64,000 nucleotides of DNA from positions 1 to 64,000 of the forward strand of contig CAYQUT010000002.1 in NCBI GenBank assembly GCA_964420985.1, given 5' to 3'. The stretch comes from CAMCTV01 sp964420985 (lineage in GTDB: Bacteria > Bacteroidota > Bacteroidia > Flavobacteriales_D > Sanyastnellaceae). Each line of letters opens with the position of its first letter. The first letter of the stretch is position 1. A program made the translations under genes and the position numbers. Below, one piece after another: positions 8,983-17,756 of this stretch. A model generated the notes under the pieces. That model made no database searches. It worked only from the letters and a program-made list of their open reading frames with translations, and had not been told where the DNA came from.

Positions 8983-10847
8983 GTAGCTAATGTACAAAGA
9001 GAATATTGCGTTTTGGATTGCCATTTTCCTTGTAAAAAAATATTTTCGGTGTTTTGCTTAATCTCTATGGTTTTGTGCAACCAGTTTTTGTTCTTTTTCC
9101 ATCCAATTTCAGGTAAACACGCGACGACAATTCCAGCGTTGCTTTCTATGAATTGGAGTACTTTATTCCAATGTGCACAATAGCCCATTTGATTGATTTC
9201 TGAGCTCATACATGCTATCATTTCCTTGCATTGTTCTGCAAAGGATAAATCCGCCGTGATGATGCTTAGCCAGTATAAATTCTCGGCCCAAATCGCATTA
9301 CTGGAAGCAACGACATTGTCATGGGTTTCTATTATCGGTTTTAATAAAACAGCTTCTTTGTTCAAGGCGTATAGCGCTGAGGGCTGTCTATATTCTTCTG
9401 CCTGATCAAATATTTCAATGGCTTCGATGATGTATTTCCATTGAGTTGTTTTTAAAAACAACTCAATGCAAGCCTTTTGAATCCAGGCAAGGGTATCAAA
9501 TAAAAGAGGGGTGATTGTTCTATCTTTCTCCAATCCCTGTGTCCATTTCCCATTGATTTTAAGATTGTCCTGCATTGATAGATACAGATCTTCTGCATAT
9601 TGTATCCAATGAGGATAGACGTCACTTGCATCACAATAAGCAATAACGGCCTGGGCATTCCAAGAGGTTATAATTTTATGGTCAGTAGTGGGCTTGATTT
9701 TTTTCTGCCTCATTTTCCTGAGTACGGATTGAGCTTCTAGCCATTTTGGATCCTTCAAGGAAAATGAGGTTTTGGCACTCAATACAATTTTACCATCCTC
9801 CCAATAGGAATGATTTTTAAAGTCGAAAACGGCATTCCACGCTTCAAAATGAGAATGGAATGCTAGGTTAATGTCCTCTTCTGAAAACACATAGTATTTT
9901 CCTTCCTCTCCCTCACTGTCGGCATCCATCGTGCTAGACATAAGGCCTGATGGCTGTCTCATTTCATTCATCAACCAATCGTGTATACCCATCATGACCT
10001 GATCGTATTCTTGTTCTGGAAAAATCAAATGGGCTTGGGCAAAAGTGGATAGGAGTTGGGTGTTGTCAAAAAGCATCTTCTCAAAGTGTGGAACATGCCA
10101 TCGGTGATCGACACTGTATCGGGAGATGCCTCCTTGTATGAGATCATGAATCCCTCCAAATTTTATCTTATCCAGTGTAATTTGACACCAACGCAAAGAT
10201 GCCTTATGGTTAAATTTTGTTCCATAACACAACAGGGTTTGAATAAGAGGAGGCATTGGAAATTTGGGATGACCCGCCGTACCGCCCCATTCAAAATCTA
10301 GATCTGAAACAAAGGATTGGATACTGTCATGGTCAATGCCAGGTTGTATTTTCCCCGCTGAGTAGGCGGAGAATTGTAACAGCGCTTGATTCATTTCAAT
10401 AGCAAAGGAAGTCAGCGTTTCTTGCCTGTTTTGAAAAAGTTCGTTTAATTCAGACAACACTTGAAGCCAGCGTGTTTTGGGGAAATAAGTTCCACCAAAA
10501 ATGGGTGTTCCATCGGGCAAACAAATGCAGTTCAGGGGCCATCCTCCCTGTTTGCCCATCAAGTGAAGGGCGTTCATATAATTTTGATCGATGTCAGGAC
10601 GCGTCTCCCTATCTACTTTGATACTGATGAAACGGGCATTGGTGTACAGCGCTACTTCGTCATTTTCAAAGCATTCTTTTTCCATTACATGGCACCAGTG
10701 ACAGGCACTGTAGCCAATGCTGACGATAACCAATTTATTTTCTTGCTGCGCCAATTCCCATACATTGGAACTCCATTCTTTCCAGTGTATGGGGTTGGTC
10801 CCGTGTTGTCTCAGGTAAAGGTTGGGATGATCACGGAGCTCATTCAT
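8943..10847 (-). CDS. DUF255 thioredoxin-domain protein (YyaL/SPATA20 family)
   Basis: The 634-residue protein begins NELRDHPNLYLRQH and carries a thioredoxin-like domain with a CHWC redox site (C49-C52), then ETRPDID and QGGWPLN segments characteristic of this family. The rest matches the expected alpha/alpha-barrel region related to sugar epimerases. It is probably cytoplasmic; the biochemical role is not established for the family. The ATG at 10847 lies 1 bp after the glyA stop and gives the conserved N-terminus; a start at 10856 adds three residues. The tight spacing suggests translation coupled with glyA. Confidence 0.88.
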   Translation of the reverse strand: MNELRDHPNLYLRQHGTNPIHWKEWSSNVWELAQQENKLVIVSIGYSACHWCHVMEKECFENDEVALYTNARFISIKVDRETRPDIDQNYMNALHLMGKQGGWPLNCICLPDGTPIFGGTYFPKTRWLQVLSELNELFQNRQETLTSFAIEMNQALLQFSAYSAGKIQPGIDHDSIQSFVSDLDFEWGGTAGHPKFPMPPLIQTLLCYGTKFNHKASLRWCQITLDKIKFGGIHDLIQGGISRYSVDHRWHVPHFEKMLFDNTQLLSTFAQAHLIFPEQEYDQVMMGIHDWLMNEMRQPSGLMSSTMDADSEGEEGKYYVFSEEDINLAFHSHFEAWNAVFDFKNHSYWEDGKIVLSAKTSFSLKDPKWLEAQSVLRKMRQKKIKPTTDHKIITSWNAQAVIAYCDASDVYPHWIQYAEDLYLSMQDNLKINGKWTQGLEKDRTITPLLFDTLAWIQKACIELFLKTTQWKYIIEAIEIFDQAEEYRQPSALYALNKEAVLLKPIIETHDNVVASSNAIWAENLYWLSIITADLSFAEQCKEMIACMSSEINQMGYCAHWNKVLQFIESNAGIVVACLPEIGWKKNKNWLHKTIEIKQNTENIFLQGKWQSKTQYSLCTLATCYPPVYSYLDIS

Positions 10848-10848
10848 T

Positions 10849-12123
10849 TTAGACAAACAAGGGGCGTTCGGACATCAAATGGTGCACTTTTGAAGCAACA
10901 TCTTTCAGGGCACTCTCGTTGTCTTTCATTACAATGGCTTCATCAATCAAACCGGCAATGATTTTCATATCTTCCTCTACTAGTCCTCTTGTGGTGATGG
11001 CTGGTGTTCCTAATCGAATACCAGAGGTAACCATTGGCGATTGGGGGTCACCGGGCACCATGTTTTTATTGGCGGTGATATGTACTCTCCCCAACACGGC
11101 GTCGGCTTCTTTACCCGTGATGTTTTTGCTTCTGAGATCAATCAACATGCAATGATTGTCTGTTCCTCCACTGACAATATTGTATCCAAGGTCAACCAAT
11201 GATTGAGCAAGCACTTGCGCATTGGCCTTGACTTGTTTTCCGTAGGTCGTAAATTTATCTTCTAGTGCCTCACCAAAAGCAATGGCTTTAGCGGCAATGA
11301 CATGTTCTAACGGTCCCCCTTGCATACCTGGAAAAACTCCGCTGTCTAATAATCCGCTTAATGTTCGGAGTTCGCCTTTGTTGTTTTTAATGCCAACCGG
11401 GTTGGGACCATCCTGGGCCGTCATGATAATGCCTCCTCTTGGACCGCGAAGCGTTTTGTGGGTAGTTGAGGTAACAACATGACAGTGGGGCATTGGATTG
11501 TTCAATAATCCTTTGGCCACCAAACCTGCTGGATGGGATATATCGGCCAATAGCACAGCACCTACTTCATCGGCAATTGCTCTGAATGCTGCGTAATCCC
11601 AGTCTCTGCTGTAAGCGGAGGCTCCGACAATGAGCATTTTGGGCTGAACCCCTAAAGCTCTATTCCGAACGGTTTCCATGTTCACGCGTCCCGTATCTGG
11701 GTCTACTCCATAGAAATGGGATTGGTACAATTTACCCGAATAGTTCACTGGTGAACCATGTGTTAAGTGGCCTCCTTGTGAAAGGTCTAATCCTAGAATC
11801 TTATCTCCGGGTTTCAAAAGCGCCAACATTACAGCGCTATTGGCGTTGGCGCCACTGTGGGGTTGAACATTGGCCCATTGTGCCCCAAACAAAGCTTTTA
11901 GACGATCAATGGCGAGCTGTTCAATCTCATCTACCACTTCGCATCCTCCGTAATAACGTTTGTTGGGTAATCCTTCGGCGTATTTGTTGGTTAATATGCT
12001 TCCCGCCGCTTGTAATACCGCTTCAGAAACATAGTTTTCTGATGCAATCAATTCAATGCCGTTGGTTTGTCTTGTTCTTTCCTTTTCAATCAGTGAAAAG
12101 ATGATGTCTTGGTTATTGCTCAT
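10849..12123 (-). CDS. glyA: Serine hydroxymethyltransferase
   Basis: This PLP enzyme interconverts serine and glycine while loading tetrahydrofolate with a one-carbon unit. The 424-residue protein has the conserved GIELIASENYVS substrate segment, the LSQGGHLTHG and ADISHPAGL motifs, and the Schiff-base lysine in TSTTHKTLRGPRGG near residue 224. The ATG at 12123 (MSNNQDIIF) gives the usual start; a longer frame to 12168 is unlikely. It overlaps the end of the OstA-like gene by 11 bp. It shares its probable transcript with purA, so one-carbon and purine supply could be coordinated; that is inference from position. Confidence 0.96.
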   Translation of the reverse strand: MSNNQDIIFSLIEKERTRQTNGIELIASENYVSEAVLQAAGSILTNKYAEGLPNKRYYGGCEVVDEIEQLAIDRLKALFGAQWANVQPHSGANANSAVMLALLKPGDKILGLDLSQGGHLTHGSPVNYSGKLYQSHFYGVDPDTGRVNMETVRNRALGVQPKMLIVGASAYSRDWDYAAFRAIADEVGAVLLADISHPAGLVAKGLLNNPMPHCHVVTSTTHKTLRGPRGGIIMTAQDGPNPVGIKNNKGELRTLSGLLDSGVFPGMQGGPLEHVIAAKAIAFGEALEDKFTTYGKQVKANAQVLAQSLVDLGYNIVSGGTDNHCMLIDLRSKNITGKEADAVLGRVHITANKNMVPGDPQSPMVTSGIRLGTPAITTRGLVEEDMKIIAGLIDEAIVMKDNESALKDVASKVHHLMSERPLFV

Positions 12124-13630
12124 ATTCGAAATCTTTGCGTTTTGGTCTTTGATCAGGCCACCAAACAAAAGTTTTTAGTTTGGTCGGCTCATTTTTAATT
12201 TTTTCCATCGGAATCAAAAATGAGTCAGGCTCATTGATGAGTTTGATTCTTTTTATTTTTCGTCCGGATACATCGACACTAATATTGCTGCATTGTGCTT
12301 TATTTAAGCCCAATGGTGTAGTATCACTTTCTTTTTCCAATGGAAAATAAATAAGCTCACCATTGCCTTTTATGTCAATGCGATGCAAATCGCCATTTTT
12401 GAAAAAAGCCTCAAGATCACGTCCATTGATTTGATCGAAGTAATTGGTGTCTTGATCAAAAGTTTGTCCTACGATGAAACTGTTTTTTAAGGTATGAAAT
12501 CGATAGGGAGATTTGTATTTTAATACCATATACATGCTGTCCCCAGTAATCTGTCGGTTATCACTCCAGAGCATGGGTGATTTGTAAAAATGAATGGTGC
12601 TGTCGGAAGCTTGAAACACCAAGGAATCACATTTGGCTTGGAAGTCTTGCGCAAAGATGATGGCATGATGAAATGCCTTAACCAAGTCGCCTTGGGTGGA
12701 GTCATTTTTCATCCATAAAGTGTCTGATTTCACAAAAAGTGTGTCATTTTCCAACATCTCGTGATAAATAGGGAATTGGCTTATCCATTGCGTTTTTTCT
12801 TTGTCATGGTATTCACCGTATCCGCCGGTTATCCATTTTTCATCAATGGTATCTGCTAGGTACACATTCCCCATGAATTTTCCCCAGCCTTCCTTTCCAT
12901 GTCCAATTAAAGTGTCTGCAATAATGATTTGACTTTCATGAATCGATTTTGGTCTTTCGTACAACTCAGTATAGTCATCAGTACTTCTGTAAAAACCATT
13001 TCGACAATAGAGCTTTTCTGTTTCTGAGCTTATTTTGGTGTCCGTGATAATATAAGCCGTTTCTGTGTTGTTGTCGTAGTTAAGTTTTTCTGTCGTGAGT
13101 GTATAAGCGCCGTGAATGAGCTTTACTTTTTTTTCGAAGTGTGATTTGTTGGATTCTGTATTGTAATTCCCAGTCAAACTGGTGAGTAGGTTTTCTTTGT
13201 TATTGGATACAATTTTTCCACCGGAAAAATAGGAGGCATCTTTGCTTTCCATGTTGTAAACCATCAGGGGAGCCGTCAGTGTCATTTGATTATCCACTAA
13301 TTTTGCATCTCCTTCTAAACGTGCGGTGTTGGTTTCGTTGGTATAGCGTAAGGATTTACCAGTCAGGGTGTAATCATTTGGCTTGACAATTTTAATTTTT
13401 CCAAAGGCTTCAAAGTCACGGTTTTCAAACCAATAAGCACTATCGCAATACAAGTGTGTTCCTTGTCTTTCAAAATGCACGTTTCCAATGACGCGCTGTG
13501 CATCTACCAATTTCTTGGAATAAAAAATATTATCAGAATAGATCAACTGAATTTTATCCTGTGCCATTGCTCCTACAATCCATGATTGTAACAGGACCAA
13601 TACCCAACTGCACAGGATTTTTTTGATCAT
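12113..13630 (-). CDS. OstA-like (LptA/LptD N-terminal type) periplasmic protein
   Basis: After a signal peptide (IKKILCSWVL to GAMAQ) the 505-residue protein consists of repeated short beta strands with alternating aspartate and tyrosine turns, for example GNVHFERQGTHLYCDSAYW, ALEGDAKLVDN-like strands and LTGKSLRYTNET. This is the OstA/LptA beta-jellyroll pattern extended over several domains, as in Bacteroidota OstA-like proteins. LptA-type proteins carry lipopolysaccharide across the periplasm; a similar role here is inference. The start overlaps the purA stop by 4 bp. There is no outer-membrane barrel domain, so it is not a full LptD. Confidence 0.8.
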   Translation of the reverse strand: MIKKILCSWVLVLLQSWIVGAMAQDKIQLIYSDNIFYSKKLVDAQRVIGNVHFERQGTHLYCDSAYWFENRDFEAFGKIKIVKPNDYTLTGKSLRYTNETNTARLEGDAKLVDNQMTLTAPLMVYNMESKDASYFSGGKIVSNNKENLLTSLTGNYNTESNKSHFEKKVKLIHGAYTLTTEKLNYDNNTETAYIITDTKISSETEKLYCRNGFYRSTDDYTELYERPKSIHESQIIIADTLIGHGKEGWGKFMGNVYLADTIDEKWITGGYGEYHDKEKTQWISQFPIYHEMLENDTLFVKSDTLWMKNDSTQGDLVKAFHHAIIFAQDFQAKCDSLVFQASDSTIHFYKSPMLWSDNRQITGDSMYMVLKYKSPYRFHTLKNSFIVGQTFDQDTNYFDQINGRDLEAFFKNGDLHRIDIKGNGELIYFPLEKESDTTPLGLNKAQCSNISVDVSGRKIKRIKLINEPDSFLIPMEKIKNEPTKLKTFVWWPDQRPKRKDFEYEQ

Positions 13631-14898
13631 CGCATAGAAATGGTTTGGGTTCTATCAGGACCAACAGAAACGATGGTGACGGGAATACCCACTGAGGTGG
13701 AAACAAATTGTATGTAGTCTTTTAATTCAACCGGGAATTGTTCGGGATGATTGATTTGGGTTAAATCGGTAGCCCAACCTTTCAAAGTGGTGTATACCGG
13801 CTCTAGGTTCTCTGTTGCATTATAAGGCAAATAATCAATCACCTCATTTTTCCACTTGTAATGGGTACAAACATTGATTTCGTCAAAAATGCTTAGGACA
13901 TCAGCTTTCATCATAAAAAGCTCTGTTACACCGTTGATCATGCAAGCGTATTTTAATGCAGGGATATCTAACCAACCACATCTTCTTGGACGACCAGTTG
14001 TGGAACCAAACTCATGTCCTTCTTGTCTCATGCGCTCGCCTACTTCATCGTGAAGTTCCGTTGGAAATGGACCCGAACCAACGCGGGTACAATATGCTTT
14101 GAAGATACCAAAGACATCGCCAATTTTATTAGGCGCTATGCCCAATCCGGTACATGCACCGGCCGTAACGGTATTGCTAGATGTCACAAATGGGTAAGAT
14201 CCAAAGTCAATGTCCAAGAGTGATCCTTGTGCCCCTTCAGCCAATATTTTCTTTCCGTTTGCTAGAGATTGATTGATATAGTGTTCACTGTCAATGATGG
14301 ACATGGACTTTAAATAGTCAATGCTCTGCATCCATTGATTTTCCATTTCACTTAATTCGAATTCAAAGGAATATTGACTTAAAATCTTTAAGTGTTTTTC
14401 TTTGAGTTCATTGTATTTCAGTACAAAATCATCTTCTAGGATATCTCCTACCCGTAAGCCATTTCGTCCCGTTTTATCCATGTATGTTGGGCCAATTCCC
14501 TTGAGCGTTGAACCAATTTTTGCGGCTCCCTTTGCTGCCTCAGAGGCAGCGTCAAGAACGCGGTGAGTGGGTAGAATCAAATGTGCTTTTTTGGAGATCA
14601 AAAGTCTCTCTTGAAAAGGAACATTGTTTTCTTGAAGTTTTTCAATTTCTTTCTGAAAAATGATCGGGTCAATGACAACACCATTTCCGATAACATTGAT
14701 CACATTGCCATGGAAAATACCCGATGGAATGGTGTGCAAGACGTGCTTTTTTCCGTCAAAAATGAGGGTGTGCCCAGCATTGGGACCACCTTGAAATCTG
14801 GCTATGATATCGTATTGTGGGGTTAGTACATCTACTATTTTCCCTTTTCCTTCATCTCCCCATTGTAAACCGAGAAGAACCGCAGTTTTATTGATCAT
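13627..14898 (-). CDS. purA: Adenylosuccinate synthetase
   Basis: This enzyme performs the GTP-dependent first step from IMP to AMP. The protein has 423 residues, with the P-loop GDEGKGK at 14-20, the GGPNAGHT segment after it, the GTTGRPRRCGWLD-type region and a C-terminal SVGPDRTQT nucleotide-binding end. The ATG at 14898 gives the standard MINKTAVLLGLQWGDEGKG start; a start at 14916 adds six residues. The gene follows the Fur-family regulator by 48 bp and overlaps the OstA-like gene by 4 bp. Close linkage of rel, fur and purA would put AMP synthesis next to ppGpp control. Confidence 0.97.
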   Translation of the reverse strand: MINKTAVLLGLQWGDEGKGKIVDVLTPQYDIIARFQGGPNAGHTLIFDGKKHVLHTIPSGIFHGNVINVIGNGVVIDPIIFQKEIEKLQENNVPFQERLLISKKAHLILPTHRVLDAASEAAKGAAKIGSTLKGIGPTYMDKTGRNGLRVGDILEDDFVLKYNELKEKHLKILSQYSFEFELSEMENQWMQSIDYLKSMSIIDSEHYINQSLANGKKILAEGAQGSLLDIDFGSYPFVTSSNTVTAGACTGLGIAPNKIGDVFGIFKAYCTRVGSGPFPTELHDEVGERMRQEGHEFGSTTGRPRRCGWLDIPALKYACMINGVTELFMMKADVLSIFDEINVCTHYKWKNEVIDYLPYNATENLEPVYTTLKGWATDLTQINHPEQFPVELKDYIQFVSTSVGIPVTIVSVGPDRTQTISMR

Positions 14899-14946
14899 AC
14901 TTTTGGTAAAGCGCAAAAATAATGGTAAAACTGACTGAACAGAAAA

Positions 14947-15384
14947 CTATTTTACATCGGGCCGTTTTCCGTAGAAATTGAGGCTGTGGTGCTGAATTTC
15001 CACACCAAAAAGTTCTTCTAATGTTTTTTTGATTTGGTGAATTCGGGGGTCACAAAACTCAATAACCTCCCCGGTATCCATTAACACAATATGGTCGTGC
15101 TGTTGATTTTGAAAGGCTTTTTCGAAATGAGCGGTGTTTTGTCCAAATTGATTTTTTCTAACCAATTGGCAATTCATGAGGAGTTCGATGGTGTTGTACA
15201 GCGTGGCTCTGGAGACACGGTACTTCTGCAACTTCATTTGTGTGTAGAGTTGCTCAATATCAAAATGACCAGAAAGGCTGTAGATTTCTCTTAAAATAGC
15301 AAAGCGTTCAGGGGTTTTACGGTGACCATTTTTCTCCAAGTATTCCTTGAACAACAGCTTTACTTTTTCTTGTAAATCTTCCAT
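14947..15384 (-). CDS. Fur-family transcriptional regulator lacking the CxxC zinc motif
   Basis: The 145-residue protein has the Fur winged-helix DNA-binding domain (RKTPERFAILREIY, then VSRATLYNTIELL) and a dimerisation domain beginning HDHIV. In canonical Fur, Zur and PerR proteins the HDH is followed by CxxCG, half of a structural zinc site; here the segment reads HDHIVLMDTGEVIEF with no cysteines. Only one cysteine remains later (EFCDPRI). A sensory site may survive in the QHHSLNFYG region. The metal or signal sensed therefore cannot be assumed. It follows rel by 21 bp and is probably co-transcribed with it. Confidence 0.87.
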   Translation of the reverse strand: MEDLQEKVKLLFKEYLEKNGHRKTPERFAILREIYSLSGHFDIEQLYTQMKLQKYRVSRATLYNTIELLMNCQLVRKNQFGQNTAHFEKAFQNQQHDHIVLMDTGEVIEFCDPRIHQIKKTLEELFGVEIQHHSLNFYGKRPDVK

Positions 15385-15405
15385 GATGTGAGCAAAGATA
15401 GGGTT

Positions 15406-17619
15406 TTATGAAAACTCCGACTCAATTCGATCTACCGTTAATACACCATCCACTGCTTTCAGGTTTTTTATCAAGTCATTCAAATGTGCGGTGTCATGGA
15501 CCAAGACAACAACCCGGCCGCTGAAGATCCCATCGATGGCTTCAAATGAAATGGCCCGCATATTCACGCGCATATCAGTAGAAATGATATTGGTTATTTT
15601 CTGAACCAGCCCCACATCGTCAATTCCTGTAAACTTGAGTCCAACTTCAAACTGAACCAAGTTTTGACTATTCCAACGGGCTTTGATGACGCGATAAGCA
15701 AATTTACTCATCATCTCTTGGGCGTTGGGGCAAGAAGTGCGGTGGATTTTTATTCCTTCATCTACAGTTGTGAATCCAAAAACCTCATCTCCAGGAATGG
15801 GATTACAACATGATGCAAGACTAAAATCAACTTTTTGTTCAGCATCGCCAATAACAACGGCACTGCCAACACTTGGGGCGGAGGTGATAATCTTGGTAGA
15901 CTCTTCGGAAATGGATTTTTCCTTTTTCCGACTCACTTTTATTCTTCCTCCTTCTACTTTAAAGCTTTTGAAGTCATTTAAAACAACTTTTTCTTTTGCT
16001 ATCCTAAAATAAAGTTCCTGTGAGGAGAAGGTCTCAAAGTATTTGACCAGCTCGTCAATATTCACAGCAAGCCAATCTGCATGGATGTTCTGGAAGAATT
16101 TCCTTAGCATGGACTTTCCTTCCTCTGCAATTTTTTTGCGCTCTTCTTTTAAGGCGACTTTTATTTTTTGGCGCGCACTGGCTGTGACGACAATATTGAG
16201 CCATTCTTCTTTTGGCCGTTGTTTTTTAGAAGTGAGAATTTCAATTTGGTCCCCACTTCTAATGATGTGACTCATGGGCACCAGTTTGTGGTTGACCTTG
16301 GCCCCAATACATTGTGATCCAATCTGAGAGTGTATATTAAAAGCAAAATCCAATGCAGTAGATCCTTTGGGAAGTGTTTTTAAATCTCCACTGGGTGTAA
16401 AGACATATATCTCTTCAGAGAAAAGGGATAGCTTGAAATTGTCGATAAATTCTAGGGCGTCATCTCCAGGATTTTCCAGCACCTCTCTCACCTGACTGAG
16501 CCACTTGTCCAATTTGCTTTCGGGAGATTCAACAGTGCCCTTGTATTTCCAATGTGCAGCATAACCCTTCTCTGCCAGGTCGTCCATTCTCACGGAACGT
16601 ATCTGAACCTCCACCCATTTCCCGGATGGTGACATGACAGTAGTATGCAATGCCTCATATCCAGATGATTTTGGAATGCTGATCCAATCCCTCAAACGCT
16701 CTGGGCTTGGCTGGTAATAATCAGTAACAGCAGCATAGACCCTCCAACACTCACTTTTTTCATGTTCTTCATCACTGTCAATGATGATGCGAATGGCAAA
16801 CAAGTCGTAAATCTCTTCAAAGGGAACACCCTTTTGATGAATTTTGTTCCAGATGGAATAAATGGATTTTGTTCTGCTCTTGATTTCATATTTCACCCCC
16901 ATTTCATCCAAAGCGCGTCGGATGGGCAATGTGAATTGGTTGATGAAGCGTGTTCTAACAGCCTGTGTTTTCTGTAGTTTGGCGGTAATTTCATCGTAGG
17001 CTTCTGGGTCTTTGAATTTTAAACTTAAATCTTCTAATTCTGTTTTAATATTGTATAGCCCTAAACGATGTGCCAATGGCGCATACATGAAAAGTGTTTC
17101 ACTAGCGATTTTCAACTGTTTCTCTCTGGACATGTGGTCCAGTGTGCGCATGTTGTGAAGTCTGTCAGCCAATTTGATGAGGATGACACGCACATCATCA
17201 CTCAAGGTGAGTAACATTTTACGAAAATTCTCAGCCTGTTGGCTAGTGGTTTGGTGATCAAATACACCAGATATTTTTGTTAAACCATCAATGATGATGC
17301 GCTCTTTTTTTCCAAATAGATTCTCAATATCATCTAATGTGATATAAGTATCTTCTACTGTATCATGGAGCAAAGCGCAAACGATCGCCAATGTTCCCAA
17401 TCCCAACTCCTCAGCAGCAATTTTGGCTACCGCCAAAGGGTGGTAGATATACGGCTCTCCGCTTTTTCGTCGCATGTCCTTGTGGGCCTCGAGGGCAACA
17501 TTAAAGGCTTTGCGAATGAGGTTGCGTTCATTTTTGGTTTTGGATCGGTTGCATACACGCAGCAGGCTGCGGTATCTCCTCACAATCTCTTTATTCTCTT
17601 CAATTAAATCTATTTCCAC
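15406..17619 (-). CDS. Bifunctional (p)ppGpp synthetase/hydrolase (Rel/SpoT)
   Basis: The 737-residue long RSH enzyme makes and degrades the stringent-response alarmone. Domains in order: HD hydrolase with intact LLHDTVEDT near 84-91 and a second HDMRTLDH-like motif; synthetase with the GYEALHTTV and EKGYAAHWKYKG motifs; TGS domain (IYVFTPSGDLKTLPKGS); a zinc-finger-like region with conserved cysteines (ASCCNPIPGD, TSCPNA); and a C-terminal ACT domain. Both catalytic sites look functional. The start codon is GTG. It heads the nine-gene leftward run and diverges from the giant secreted-protein gene. Confidence 0.95.
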   Translation of the reverse strand: MEIDLIEENKEIVRRYRSLLRVCNRSKTKNERNLIRKAFNVALEAHKDMRRKSGEPYIYHPLAVAKIAAEELGLGTLAIVCALLHDTVEDTYITLDDIENLFGKKERIIIDGLTKISGVFDHQTTSQQAENFRKMLLTLSDDVRVILIKLADRLHNMRTLDHMSREKQLKIASETLFMYAPLAHRLGLYNIKTELEDLSLKFKDPEAYDEITAKLQKTQAVRTRFINQFTLPIRRALDEMGVKYEIKSRTKSIYSIWNKIHQKGVPFEEIYDLFAIRIIIDSDEEHEKSECWRVYAAVTDYYQPSPERLRDWISIPKSSGYEALHTTVMSPSGKWVEVQIRSVRMDDLAEKGYAAHWKYKGTVESPESKLDKWLSQVREVLENPGDDALEFIDNFKLSLFSEEIYVFTPSGDLKTLPKGSTALDFAFNIHSQIGSQCIGAKVNHKLVPMSHIIRSGDQIEILTSKKQRPKEEWLNIVVTASARQKIKVALKEERKKIAEEGKSMLRKFFQNIHADWLAVNIDELVKYFETFSSQELYFRIAKEKVVLNDFKSFKVEGGRIKVSRKKEKSISEESTKIITSAPSVGSAVVIGDAEQKVDFSLASCCNPIPGDEVFGFTTVDEGIKIHRTSCPNAQEMMSKFAYRVIKARWNSQNLVQFEVGLKFTGIDDVGLVQKITNIISTDMRVNMRAISFEAIDGIFSGRVVVLVHDTAHLNDLIKNLKAVDGVLTVDRIESEFS

Positions 17620-17701
17620 AATTCGAAACTAGTAGCTTTGAGCATAAGCAAAAGAGGTAAAAAGGCTTTTTTGTTAAAAACGAGAGTTGGAAAAATTAAA
17701 C

Positions 17702-17732
17702 TTGTAGTTTTTAGAGAATTTCCCTATTTTTG
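17702..17732 (+). promoter_or_regulatory. Predicted Bacteroidota-type promoter for the giant MopE-repeat gene
   Basis: A TTG (17702-17704) lies 20 bp before TATTTTTG (17725-17732), which matches the TAnnTTTG -7 consensus of Bacteroidota sigma factors exactly. Transcription would start about 20 bp before the ATG at 17757. The intergenic region to the divergent rel gene is 137 bp and holds no other recognisable element. Confidence 0.5.
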
Positions 17733-17756
17733 ACGACTAACCAAAATTTTAATTTG

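Noticed and set aside
17620..17660. Leaderless promoter for rel (TAGTTTCG on the minus strand)
   Set aside because: The element has one mismatch and would start transcription at or inside the GTG start codon; too weak to list.
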